64,000 nt of DNA from Piezodorus guildinii (Eukaryota > Arthropoda > Insecta > Hemiptera > Pentatomidae): positions 175,868,400 through 175,932,399 of the forward strand of contig CM041292.1 in NCBI GenBank assembly GCA_023052935.1, read 5' to 3'. Under the pieces are notes generated by a model that saw nothing but the letters and a program-made list of their open reading frames with translations, did no database searches and had not been told where the DNA came from. The translations under genes were made by a program, and so were the position numbers. This document shows, in pieces, positions 1-11,480 of the stretch. Within the stretch, counting starts at the first letter, position 1; each line of letters begins with the position of its first letter.

Positions 1-656
1 TGTCGGGGCCTCTTTAACTGCACTATTTACGGCACAGCTATCGTCCTATTGTATATTCTTCCGTTGTTCCCTCTTGACGAGGTTGTTATTTTTTTTTATT
101 ACTGTTTTTATTAGTTTTTCAATTGACACACATAACAGCATTCAATAGACACGTGAGAGTGATTGGTAATTCTAGCTAAAAAAGAAAGAATCCAAATCAG
201 ACAAATAGCCCTGCGAAACTGAAATATGATATTTGATACAACTATAAACACGAGATGTAATAGCAACTTTGTCAATAAAATTGTTGAACCAGAAGTCACT
301 TTATACCATCCATTTTGTACCTTTTTACAATTATCTCAAAAACAGCTTTAACGGTTTCGATTAATCTCGCTATATCGATGTAAAATTTAATGGCCTTTAA
401 TATCATGTAGGTTTCATTCTGTTTGAAATAGTCTGACAGGGTTTAAACGCCGATATTTTAAATTATTTTGTTCTAAAGTATCTTCACTTTTGTAGATTCA
501 AAGAAATTAACCATATCATATTTTTAGGATTGGTAAAAACTGGCAAAATATAGAACTTGAACGAATTTAATAACCAACTAAAGAACAAACATTATGAATG
601 TATAAAAATATTATTCGGAACAGTCTCTTCTATTTTATTTATATATTTTATTCATC

Positions 657-964
657 ATAACATATATAAACCATGATTATTAAAACATTACGCTTCGAGG
701 TACCTTATAGAGTCTACATGATAGTTGCATGTGTTCAGCAGCAAAATGATGAAAGAATTAATATGTGACAATGAAATGATAAATTATTTTAACAGAATGA
801 CAGAATTGTTCATATATAGGAACTTTATATTAATAATACTACAATATTAAATGACCTATATTAGGATATAACATGGAAATAAATATGATATTTAAAGATC
901 TGAAGATGAGGTATAAGGTACCTCGAAACGTAATGTTTTAATAATCATGGTTTATATATGTTAT
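657..964. repeat. 53 bp inverted repeat (arms 657-709 and 912-964)
   Basis: The two arms are reverse complements with a single mismatch over 53 bp (one starts ataacatatataaaccatga, the other ends with its complement). They enclose about 200 bp of unrecognised AT-rich sequence. The right arm ends exactly where the truncated Jockey-A copy begins. It could be a small foldback/MITE-type element, or a snap-back product made when the LINE inserted. The near-identity of the arms implies it is young relative to the surrounding H copy. Confidence 0.8.
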
Positions 965-1652
965 AGAACCTGCCCTCCAGTTTACATAGACAATCACCAG
1001 ATACCACAATCAAACACAGTAACGTACTTAGGACTTATTTTTGACAAAAGGTTGACATGGGGCCCACACGTCAAGACTAAACGTAAAACTCTAAATTTTC
1101 GACAGAGACTATTGTATTCTATACTTCATAGACATTCTAAATTACCCATCAGACAGAAACTTAACGTATACACTTATTTATTAAAACCAATATGGACTTA
1201 CGCTTGCCAAATATACGGACCTGCTAAAAAGACACACATACGAAAAATACAAACATTTCAATCGCAATTTTTAAGACTGGCAACGAACTCACCACTATAT
1301 GTTTCAAACGATACCCTTCATACTGACTTCGTATTCCTACTACAACAAACCACATTCGATCGACTTACAAACGATTTCACGACAAACTAAATGGACACAT
1401 AAACAAACTTGTGCAAAACATGGCTACAACCGACATACCATCCATAACTCGGCGTAGGCTGAAAAGGAGTTGGATGAGGGATCTCCTGACCTAAAAATAT
1501 AGTTATGCTTAATGTCAGGAGGATGCACCACTGGGTGCTGTCTCCCTCATGCCTGACCACGCCATGTTTACTTAGATTTTAGCTCATTTGCTGATTGTAA
1601 TTTTTTTTACAGGAGTAAGTAAAATATTAAGTGAAAAAAAAAGAAAAAAAAA
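965..1652 (+). pseudogene. 5'-truncated Jockey-A LINE: RT C-terminus, 3' UTR and poly(A)
   Basis: This stretch is closely similar to the last ~690 bp of the full-length Jockey-A at 30907-35383. It covers the RT thumb/C-terminal region (YLGLIFDKRLTWGPH motif), the terminal 'RRRLKRSWMRDLL' motif at about 1452-1490, the 3' UTR with 'atgtcaggaggatgcaccac', and an A-rich tail at 1634-1652. The readable frame stops at 1390 because a frameshift at about 1330 separates it from the true C-terminus. There is no YADD box, so the copy is inactive. 5' truncation is typical of LINE retrotransposition. Confidence 0.9.
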
Positions 1653-1690
1653 TTACTTTAAATATATAAATAGTAAAATAAATAAATAGT

Positions 1691-1724
1691 AAAACTTGAT
1701 TTATTTATTTATAAATCAAGTTTT
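1691..1724. repeat. 14 bp hairpin
   Basis: The arms aaaacttgatttat (1691-1704) and its reverse complement (1711-1724) are perfect, with a 6 bp loop. It lies in the AT-rich tail region between the Jockey poly(A) and the right-hand target-site duplication. Its function is unknown. Confidence 0.75.
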
Positions 1725-2190
1725 ATTTATGTTATAATAAATACAAATATAAAGAAAGAGAAGAGATTGTTTCAACTACTACATTCAAAATTATATTTAC
1801 TGTTTTATAGTAATAATTGATATTAAGAACAAACATGTTTTTCGAATGTAATTTTTTGGTTTTTTGAATCTAATAACAGTAACATAAATGTAAAATATAC
1901 CGTTGTAAAGCTAATGATTTTAGAAAAAAAAAATGATATGCAAAGTTGTAAATTTTAATGTAAAGTGAGAAATATAAACTTATCACTGATTATTATATTG
2001 TACGAAATAATTGAATATTGTTATATAAATTAATATAAGCCATATGTTTCAAACGAAACTGAAAAAAACTTTTTATTTATTAAAATTAATTTAAATTTTT
2101 TCAACTTCAAGTTTATTTATTAGCTCTTAAATTGATTTAATATTATTTAACAGGCGAGTTAAGTGAAATTCGTGTTTTGCCCGCACCAGA

Positions 2191-5100
2191 TTTTATTAAA
2201 ATTCTAATGCACATGACATATTGCTATTTTCCCTATATGTTTTATATATAAGTAAATGAAAGCAAAATAATAAAAAAAAAAACCATACTCAACTAATCTC
2301 AAGCGTTCAACTTACTTCAAATCGGTATCTAAGCGTTTAGGAAATAGAGAGGTGTAAGGACTACTCACCTGAAAAAAAAAATAAAATACTATTTTAATAT
2401 GATAAATACATTGGAAAGCTAAAATACATTATACAAAAAAATGTATATGTACATAATACATCAAAAGTAGTGAGTGATCTATAAGTAAATAATTACATTT
2501 GTTCTAGTAGCAGTACTATAAGTAAAGTTGTAAAATTACTCGTTTCATTCTATTGCACTGCTCTAGAATAATGTTGTAAAAAGAAGAAGTAATACTGATA
2601 GTATAAGATAAATTAAGCGAAAACAATATATAAATTCATGATAAAAGTTTTTAAAAACATTTCTTTTTAGAGCTTGACCCATCTATAATTTTCTGATGAC
2701 ATGTTGCTTTATGGCCTGTCGAAGACGAGGTTTTAACTTCCGAAACAAAAGGAATCCAAATGTCAAATATAGAGAAGTGGACAATAGTCTGTCCAGATGG
2801 AAAAATGGGACGCTCGAAAAAATTATATCTTGATAATATGTAGAAACTTTTTTTTCTTTCCCAAATACAAGGATAGTGTATGAACGAGATCACGCTCAGC
2901 CGTCACATGCTTTCATAATTTTGGAGTACCAACTTAATAAGGTCTGGATGAGCCCAAGGAGGGTCGCCTTAAGGCAAGTTGGTTAGTGGTGATATTTGTC
3001 TAGTCTAATGATCTTCTTACCTTTCGCGAAAAAAATAGTTAAGATAAGTTTCTACTTACACTCTTTTAGTGAAGTGAGAATAGTTGATTGTGTATATATA
3101 ACGTATATAGGAGAGACGTTGGTTCCGGGTCGAGTAAAATAAACACTTCATTAAGTAGAATAAATCAAGTTCTCTATTCTCTTACTTTTTCAAAGCCAAC
3201 ACTGACGTGCAATAAGTTTTCTTTTTTCCTTTTTCCACCCGAACATCGCTTATTGGCTATACATTACCAAGGGGAGAGGGTGAGGTATTAATGCCAAGTT
3301 AAAAGCCCCTTCCCCTCCCCCCGGAGAAGAGACGTAAACTATCAATTATTTTCTTCTAAAATTCTGGTCATCTGGTTTCCTGGAAAACGCGCATTTATTG
3401 TAACTCGTGCTAACCTATTCCGTTAACCACTCTGCCTTCTAGAATATTTTCGATGACGTATAGTGGGGCAAGTTCGGAAAAAAATCGATTTTTCGAAATT
3501 TTTAATTTTGATCATCTGGCTCGTGTTTCTGTTGTACATTACCCACTGCATCCAGACATAGCACAAATTTCATCCAGATTAATGTTTAGCTCTATGTATT
3601 GAGGCTTGAAGTCAAGATAGTGGAAGTTTTGCTTAAATTACACCTAACTTTCAAGGTTTGCTATATAACTGGGAAAAAATGGTGAAATAATTCGAATGTG
3701 TTATTCCAGTTCTAGGATGTTTAAATATGCCACACATAAGAAGAATCGGTCAAAAAAATATTTTTTATCAAGTAACCAGATCAAAGTTACGAACTACCGT
3801 AAATATTTTGAAAATTTAATGCAACAAGCTACGGGTTCCTCCGGGATGGGGAAGGTATTTTCTCAAAATAGGCGTGTTAAAATAAGGATTAGAACAAAAA
3901 TCGTCTTTGCCTTTATCTGCCTATCCGATCATAACACCGCAAAGAAAAAAAAGGATTAGAGTACCCCTTTGTTTGTTGCAATATTTCGTTTAACCAATTG
4001 GCTTGGATAATACATGTCCCCACATCAAAACACTTTTAATTCCAGTTCAGTCTAGTTGCTAACGTTGTCTAGCCATGAGCTATATCAAAATTAAATGCTG
4101 CGATTTGTGTGAGTGCTTGTGGGTTGGTACAAACTTCGACGTAGTCACCCTGAACCTGACGAGGAAAACATTTCTATGATGGTGACACTATGTAAGAGTT
4201 TTTTTGCCTCATTTTAATTTAAAAAATAATAAGGTAAAATATTCAGCTGGTGGATGGAAAATGAATGTTTTCCACATACCAGACGACAAACCCAGCTTTA
4301 GGAGACTTCAGATTCTTTTATCACGAACATGAGACCCGAAGCAAAGAAAAGCATCAGAAAGTCAGTGATACAGCTAAGCAACTGTTAATATAATTTCCTT
4401 GAATTTGAAATCGTAAGGTTCTATTCAATTTGAGCAAGCTTTGACTTTGAATCTCTAGTTTAATTATTTGCGAAATTCTCCAGTCATTTAAACTTCCTTG
4501 AATTATTATTTAATGATAATGATGATGATCATGACTCAAAATACTTGTTTGAACTGGTTTTCATAAGTGCAACCTATTTCAAAAAGTTCCGAAATTTGTA
4601 TCTTGCCAATTGGCTTTAATTTTCTTCAAAATGTCAATAAATACGGTTGAACTTGATTTATTTTTTATTTTGAGTCGAATGAGACCAGCCCCAGGTTTTT
4701 ATGCTGATCCATTTTCGAGATATTGAATTTTTTGCGCTTTTTGACCATTCGGCCCTACTGCTGGCTCCACGCTCACCCGCCAGATTTTCTCCTTTTCAAA
4801 GTTAATAGCTTATTGAGGCTCCGTGTGCCCCAGAATGCTCTTCCTTCCCTATGGTCCGACCACTGCTGAAATAACTGAACAGATTGTTCTCCCACAGCCA
4901 GGATTCGATCGATGGATCCGGATATCACTAGACTAGTGCTCTATTCACTAAGAACACGCCTGTACAAATCAAACCACCTCTGTTAGTGAATAGTGGAGTA
5001 GCAAGCGTTTATTACAGATAGTAAATATTGGGCTGTAAAGTAAGTTCGTATCACTTTTCAAAATTTCAATAAGATCCTCTCGATTTATATAAAATTATGA

Positions 5101-5377
5101 TTACTAGGTCGATAATGTTTACGTATTATAAAAAAAAAAAAAAAGGATTAGTTAAGGTTTTATGCATCAAATTTAACCGAGATCTCTTATCTTTAAGAGG
5201 TGTTTTGGTTGTTTTGCTCAATATGAAAGGAAAACATATAATATTCTAAGCACACTTCAAATATTTAAATTAAGAGTATGTTTATATAAATTTATAATAT
5301 TAGATATCTGCTGTATCTCAGAGCACTATTATTTACTAACTGCTTTATCTGAAATCAATTTTTACGTTCACATGAAT
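2191..5377. other. Unrecognised intergenic/relic DNA with fragments of repeats
   Basis: I see no credible gene. Bases 2298-2450 resemble 41185-41330 (shared 'gcgttcaacttac', 'tactcacctgaaa', 'aaatacattggaaa' blocks), so this is a dispersed repeat. Bases 2885-2965 resemble the middle of the SINE at 48691-49017 ('gagatcacgctcagccg'). Short open frames at 3088-3291 and 3696-3959 have no recognisable motif and low-complexity ends, and I treat them as chance. A degraded SINE follows at 4745-4985. Confidence 0.5.
4745..4985 (-). repeat. Degraded tRNA-derived SINE (S1 family)
   Basis: Read on the minus strand, the right end carries a tRNA-like box A region around 4932-4962 and a box B-like sequence (gatcgaatcctggc) at 4899-4912. 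The body shares 'ctgaaataactgaacaga' with other S1 copies. It is more diverged than the copies at 25436 and 48691. The call rests on the order of these blocks. Confidence 0.55.
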
Positions 5378-5490
5378 ATATATATAAAGGAAAGTATTGC
5401 GATCGTGGAAATTTTCGAATTTATGTTTTCACCGGAACAACACGTTTTAAGGATCCCCTAAATCCAAATGACCAAGTCCCGCAAAAAGGG

Positions 5491-5524
<34 letters not shown>

Positions 5525-5830
5525 GTAAGCATAAATCGAAAATGATAACTCGTACTAAAATTAAATTGTGATTATGATCTTTCAGCAAGTTTAACTCCAT
5601 AAATGACACTTAAAATCAATTACAATATTCTCCTAAACTGCAACTACGTACTAGTAACACTATGTAGGTTTAATTATCACTGAAATAGTTTCAGGAGGAT
5701 TAGATGCTAAATATATATATATATTTTTTTAAGTATCTTCAATTTTAAAATTGAAACAATTAACCATTTCATGCTGTCAGTAATAATAAAAACGTTGCAA
5801 ACTATTACACAATGGTTTATAATTTCCAAA
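5378..5830 (-). mobile_element. H-family copy, degraded, with (GT)n tract
   Basis: It begins with 'aaagtattgcgatcgtggaa', followed by 'ccaagtcccgcaaaaagg' and a GT microsatellite (about 5497-5523) at the position where complete H copies carry a short GT run. Downstream blocks are recognisable but diverged. The microsatellite has expanded in this copy. It has no coding capacity. Confidence 0.75.
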
Positions 5831-7298
5831 TAACAATATAAGGGTATAACTGTTTATATAGCTGTTGGTAGGCAATTAAGTAATATGAAAAGCAATAACT
5901 CAAAGGATAATATGATATCACTACTGCTAATTTAAAAACGCAATATTTCAGCTAGTTTTTAACCAATTTCAATGGTTTCTAGTTCGAAAATTCACAAGTT
6001 TTAAATGAACACTAACACTACTTACACTAATCAGGAGAAAAGGATTTTTTTTTATTCATTATTCGGATTCAACGCATCTTGAAAAGTTAGCTTTCAAATT
6101 TTGAGCAGGAGTAATTTTTTTTTTTTTGTTTTTTTGGTTGACTACAAAGGTTCATTATTGAAAATATTAAACCAAAAGCATGTATAAAGGATTGAGTTAC
6201 TATTTCATTTCTTTCGATTTTCATTCAAATAATTCAAAGGAAATTCCGTGATTCCAGAACACATTACATTTTATTTTTATCAGCAATAATAACTGAGTTG
6301 TCAGGGAATCACATCTCTTATAAGTTGTGGCTTTATACAATACAGTATAAGATGGTTTTTAATTTTGTTTTTGCTCTTTGTTCATCGAGTTGTCTGATCT
6401 TGAAAATCTTTTCGATTTTTCTCTATCCTCAACAATGACCGATTTTTGGTGGAATTACATATATTATAATTTTCTATTTAAATATACAGGTGGACACAGT
6501 CCGTAAGTCTCTCTTGTCAGAACTGGAAATTTTGACACAGTTGACACAAAGCGCTTGGGTCGTCCTTCTGCTATTAATGATAGATGGAAATAAAAAAGTA
6601 CCTGAGATGGCAAAATTTAAATATTCGAAACGGTCATATATAATTAATATGAACAAGATTTAATATTTTAGAACACAATACTTCGCTGAAAATCAACGTA
6701 TAATCTTTTTATACCCCTTAAAGTTTAAAATTTGAAAATTCCGACATTCCATCCGTGACCGCCTAATATAAATTAATGTTAAAATTGACGCTAGATATTA
6801 GCCGTGTTTACTAACACGAGACTCCCTGAGATTTCTACCAGAACCGGTTGGGGCTGCCTCTGGGTCGTTGACTGCTCTCTCAGCCTCCCACTGGATTTTA
6901 TAACTATACTAACGTATCTATCTTAACTTATGTAAGGTATATGTTAATTACTCTAAAATATAGGTTAACTACTATATTATATAGGTTAACTAGGGCAGGA
7001 AGCGAAAATAATTAACTTCCATATCCAACTCGTATTGTACCTAATGTTGGGATACAATTTTAAAAATTCAGCCCTCTCAGACTTTTTAAACAACTTTGAA
7101 AGGACTTAAGTTATTTACAGTTTCAGATATCACCACGGAAGTACATAAATCATCAGATTAAATGTATAACAATCAAATGTCAAAATAGCTCGTCAGTTTT
7201 ATATCAGTTCAACTTTATCAGTGAATATACACGTATATTCCTTTAGAATTTTTTTTTATTCCTTTATTTTTTTAATATATATTCTTTTAGGATTTTTT
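5831..7298. other. AT-rich DNA without recognisable genes
   Basis: Bases 6134-6180 are nearly identical to 8522-8572 (a T-run followed by 'ggttgactacaaaggttcat' and about 25 more shared bases), marking a short dispersed repeat in the same orientation. Bases 6795-6895 contain 'ctgcctctgggtcgttgac'-type sequence that resembles SINE body fragments. I see nothing else I can name. Confidence 0.45.
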
Positions 7299-7562
7299 CG
7301 GGAGCGGCGTAGCCTAGTGGATAGAGCGCTAGTCTGCTGTGCTCCGGGTCCTGGGTTCGAATCAGAATATTATTTATTCTGTTAATTCAGTCGGGGAGCC
7401 AACAGTGGGTGCCCAAAATAATTCGGGGAAAAACCTGGCGGCTGAGTGTGATTAAGGCATAATCTCCTCATTGCACTGCCATTGGCCTAGAAATAGTACG
7501 AATCTCCATATGTACTGAGCCCAAGACCCTACATGGGTGGTAGTGCTACAGTTTTTTTTTTT
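7299..7562 (+). repeat. tRNA-derived SINE (S1 family), sense copy
   Basis: The head is tRNA-like: an A-box region 'tagcctagtggatagagcgc' at about 7310-7329 and a B box 'gggttcgaatc' at about 7352-7362, which would act as an internal RNA polymerase III promoter. A ~200 bp body follows and a T-run closes the copy. Antisense relatives lie at 25436-25745 and 48691-49017, confirming the boundaries. The head is not a functional tRNA gene, because it lacks the paired acceptor stem and continues into the repeat body. Confidence 0.85.
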
Positions 7563-7744
7563 TATATGTTTCTTTATACAGACCCGAATCGAGATAAAAA
7601 TATGAAAGATAATACTACCAAAATAGATGTACTAGATATTTTCTAAAATTTTGTAAGTTAACAAATATTTATTTAAAAAATCTAATAGATTTCCAACAGA
7701 ATATTATATATTCTCGGGTTTCATTACGTTCTGAAAAAAAAAAT

Positions 7745-8505
7745 TGTCAACCTAAATACACATTTTAGGGTCGCCTGAGTCCAAATAACCAAGTCCCGCA
7801 AAAAGGTCTGTGTGTGTGGTAACTCCCGGGCGGAAACGGTGAGTCCTATGAAACTGAAATTTCATAATTAAGACAAATATACGCCCGAGACGTTACAAAA
7901 CCTTTTTCATCAAAATGAGCTTACCAGAAGAGCCACTTCATACCATGCATTTTGCACCTTTTTTAGATTTTCTCGAAAACGGTTCAGAGGATTTTGATTA
8001 AACTCGTTATATTGATGTAAACTTTAATAGGCTTTAATACGATGTAAGTTTCATTCTGATTAAAATAGTCTGACAGGGCTTAAATGCTGATATTTTTAAT
8101 TTTCTTTTGCTAAAGTACCTTTAATTTTGTTGATTCTATAAAAAAAACTATATTATCTTGTTACCACTGATGAAAAATAGCTAAATATGCAAGTTGAACG
8201 AATTTGAAAAGCAACTAAAGGAGAAAACTGAAAAAATATTTTTTAATGCAATTTTTTGTTTTTGAACATAAGAACAGTAATATACATGTATGATATACCG
8301 TTGGAAAGCTAAAGATTTTAGAAAAAAAATGTAACTTATATTCAAGGTTTTAAAAGTTAATAAAGAGTGATGAAAAGCTAATAAAACTAACTGATTATTC
8401 AGTTTAATTAGTTCTTTTATAGTTGCACTCATCTTCATCTATAACTTTATTTGAAAATTCATTAATAACGGAGGTAAGTGAAAGTCTTGTGTTGCCCGCA
8501 CCAGA
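7745..8505 (-). mobile_element. H-family copy, nearly complete
   Basis: From 'aaatacacattttagggtcg' it runs through the GT run (7806-7817), 'gggcggaaacggtgagtcc', and 'gataccgttggaaagctaaa' to the terminus 'gttgcccgcaccaga' at 8505. Only the first ~50 bp of the complete element are missing or unrecognisable. The many small overlapping open frames inside are not conserved between copies and are noise. Confidence 0.85.
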
Positions 8506-8751
8506 TTTATTTATTTTATTTTTTTTTTGGTTGATTACAAAGGTTCATTATTGAAAATATTAAACCAAAATATTAGTTCATTTTTTTTTTCTGGGCATAA
8601 GAATATATAATATTCAGCTGATAAATTAAGGGAAGTATTATTTTTCATTTTGCATCTTTTGGGTTCTGTGTATGAATAAACGAGGATTGGTTGAAAAGTC
8701 CGAACTGATAAAGAACTACTTCTTCTTTGCATTTTCAAATTTGAACATACC

Positions 8752-8954
8752 AGATTTAATTAGGATAAGGATCTTCAACGAGTAACTGACATCGCACAGG
8801 CTTGGGGCCACCATTTTACGTCCCCATTGAAAGACAGCACAACCAATATTTACTTCTCCCTTTGACAAAAATCCTATGATCATTTTCGGGTTAAAAACCC
8901 CATAAATGGTTACATAAGGCTGTTATGCTTGCCACGACACCGCAGGTGACGCCT
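8752..8954 (-). repeat. SINE (S2 family), antisense, degraded
   Basis: It shares 'attaggataaggatcttcaa', 'tgacatcgcacaggct' and 'acgtcccc' blocks with the clean S2 copy at 18751-19031. The tRNA-like head is on the right, at about 8900-8950, and is degraded. The A/T-rich tail end is missing. Confidence 0.7.
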
Positions 8955-10798
8955 TTATACTTTCATTAATATTTTCAATTTTAATTAACTATATTGAATT
9001 TGAATTTTACAAGTTATTACAAATCCGCAACTTATGTTTACCGACTAATTCGATTAATCGATTGATCCGATTAATTCAATCCTTTTTCTCACTGTTCTAC
9101 TAACTAATTTTGCCAATTTGTTTGTAGTTCTTAACTATTTTTGTTTTCATTTCTGGACTTCCACCCGAACCATCTCAGACTGCGATAATTTATTTTGTTT
9201 ATTATTTCAAGGCCGCATTTCACAATGTCTTGAAAGGTGATATTGGAAAAAAACGATCAAATTATATTATAATGACTCTAAAGGCCCAATAAGAAGCATT
9301 AAAGACAGATTATAATCAGTTTAAGCTAGTCAAACACCAAGCGCTAATTACATCAAGGACAGGACAGGACTTTACATAAACACGCGTCTTGTATTTTTTT
9401 TTTTTTCAGCACAGTAACCATTGGAAGTCATCGAGTTTTCTCACTGATCACATTCCAGTAATTATTGCGAAGGAATTAACGTTGGAATATTAATGATCGC
9501 AAATTACTGCAATTATTTCTAAAGTCATTTCCGCTCTACGAAATATTTAACTTGTCCTTACAAATCATTATTCAATCATTCTTAAAGCAATATGGTAGTT
9601 ACAATTTTTACGATTAATATCAATAATTAAGTAATAGTAGACCTCTAAAAATTGTGTTTTATTTTAATTAGATAAAGATCGGTTTGTCAGAGCTGACTAT
9701 TATATTGAAGATGAAACTATTAAATTCTTTCGCCTTTTTTTTTTTTTTTTTAATCTAGAATAGACATATTTTGTTTTATTTATAATAATATATATTTTAA
9801 ATTCAAAACTGTATTAATATATCCAGAGAATTGTGAGTAAAATATATAACAAAGGCACGATAAACCTTTAGAGAAAATATCCATAAGTTTTTGTCGTAAT
9901 TCAAACAATTTCATTATTAGTCTCGATTAGTTGGATTTTATTACTTCCCAAATGGACAATCCAGAAAAGTTAGGAAATTCAAATACTGAGTTTACTGTAT
10001 TGGTCACTGTTTGTGGCAAAATAGCACCGAATAATTTTAGCTTGCAATTCAAGTATTGAAAAAAAAAAGTTACATATTTTTAGTACAAAAATGTTCATAA
10101 TATAATACGCAATCTTTATTTTCAATCACACAGAAAAATAAACATTGAATCGATTATATTATTGTCTAAATATACTTTTTGAAATGTATAATTGTATTAA
10201 AATAAATAAATCAAGTAAAGAGGGAAGTATAAACCAATGTAATGATACACTTGTGGAAATACTAAATGTTGGCAGCACTACAGTGAATGTTATACATCAT
10301 AATATTTCGTCGCCATCTTCTTTCCAGACGACATAGAATCAAGAATCAGAAGAGGTAGCAAGGTTTAAAACTAGTGGGTTAGAATGGGATTCAAGTTTGT
10401 CATGAAAGGAGTGGGTACCTGGTTCCGGCCAAGTCAGCAACATAGAGAACATTAAGGCCTTTATGGATGAGTTAACTCGTGACTAAATAAGGAGCATTGA
10501 GGATTTTGGGTAGTAAGGATTGAATAGGAGAAGAAGTCGGTGGGTTAATTGGGCCACAGTCTATTCTCCGTAATTCCAAATTGGACTTATGATAGTCACT
10601 TTAATGAGCCTTTTTTGGTAAAGAGAAAAGTTTGAACGTTTGTATAGTACGTGTTGAAGTAGGCATTAATTATTAGAAAAAAACTCTAATAGATAGACAT
10701 TTATTCGATAAAAAAGTAATTTTTAACTCCAACGAATGATTTTTATATAGTTTTTAATCATATTCGTATGTAAGAACTGGCTGTATTGTTGTTGGTTT
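8955..10798. other. AT-rich DNA, mostly unrecognised
   Basis: There are no coding motifs. Bases 10345-10500 and 35870-36020 share a dispersed repeat ('aactagtgg.ttagag/atgg', 'acctggttc', 'acattaagg', 'atggatgag', 'cgtgac'). The small frame at 10145-10336 has no recognisable motif and is not called a gene. Confidence 0.4.
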
Positions 10799-11068
10799 AT
10801 TCATTTAACGACCTTTTTTGATACTGTGGCTAATCGGATGATACTACAGTGGAAGTCTTAAATCGTTCCTACCCAGAGTTAATTAAGATAGGAATCTTTA
10901 ATGAGTATCTAACATCACAGAAGCTCTGGACCAACTTTTTACGTCCCATCCGAAGGACGGTATAACTAAGAATTTTTAAGTCACATTTAAATAACCCTAG
11001 GGTCACTTCCAGGTTCGACATTTGGTATAGAAGGCTGTTATACCAGCCACTATACTAGAGGTGATCCC
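10799..11068 (-). repeat. SINE (S2 family), antisense, diverged
   Basis: It contains the S2 signature in order: 'ggctaatcggatgatactac', 'attaagataggaatcttta', 'gaaggacgg', and a tRNA-like head ending 'ggctgttataccagccact' on the right. It is diverged relative to 18751-19031, so it is an older insertion. The B-box region is altered ('ccaggttcgac'). Confidence 0.8.
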
Positions 11069-11307
11069 TTGTAAGCTGTTTTGACCCTATGGCTAAAATA
11101 ACAAACTACTCTGCCACATCCGAGTTTGAACACGCAGAGATTACCAGACCACCACCACACTGGGAAGCCTTTTTCTTGATAATGCCTTCTCATAAAACTC
11201 AAAGTATTTATTTAGATTTCTAGAATCATATAAATATGTAGCTTATAAATATATTTTAATCACGATCGTCACAATCATAACAATACCAGAAAAATTTTGC
11301 GAAGAAA

Positions 11308-11480
11308 TATGGTGCGTGCAACACATCACTTTCACATAACTTGAGCTAATAATTTCATTTAAACTTCCTCCGGTAACGTTAATTTTAGATAAAAACATAT
11401 TAAAATTAAATTAATTACGTACTGTAATTACTTCGTTCTTCGCTCCATCAATTTTTACAATTTTATGTGTTAAACGGAAT
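11308..11480 (+). mobile_element. H-family terminal fragment
   Basis: Bases 11308-11350 match the H terminus in plus orientation ('ggtgcgtgcaacacatcactttcac'). The following ~130 bp are weakly similar. Truncated and old. Confidence 0.55.

Larger units (their letters stand above)
188..2190 (-). mobile_element. H-family (Helentron-like, non-autonomous) copy, split by a composite insert
   Basis: Bases 188-592 and 1825-2190 match consecutive parts of the H repeat described in full at 27336-28199, in antisense orientation. The shared blocks include the segment around 'ctgacagggtttaaacgccgatatttt' and the terminal 'ttgcccgcaccaga' at 2190. The copy is old and diverged. Between the halves lies an insert (593-1824) bounded by the 12 bp direct repeat aagaacaaacat at 581-592 and 1825-1836. 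The H sequence reads on smoothly after the repeat, so this is a real target-site duplication. No protein is encoded. Confidence 0.8.

Noticed and set aside
3696..3959. Small basic protein gene
   Set aside because: There is no motif or repeat match, it ends in a lysine run from A-rich sequence, and nothing supports a start context or conservation.
5490..5525. CRISPR-like or regulatory repeat
   Set aside because: It is a simple GT microsatellite inside an H copy.
7305..7362. Functional tRNA gene
   Set aside because: The A and B boxes are present, but there is no paired acceptor stem, the sequence continues into a repeated body, and other copies exist: a SINE head.
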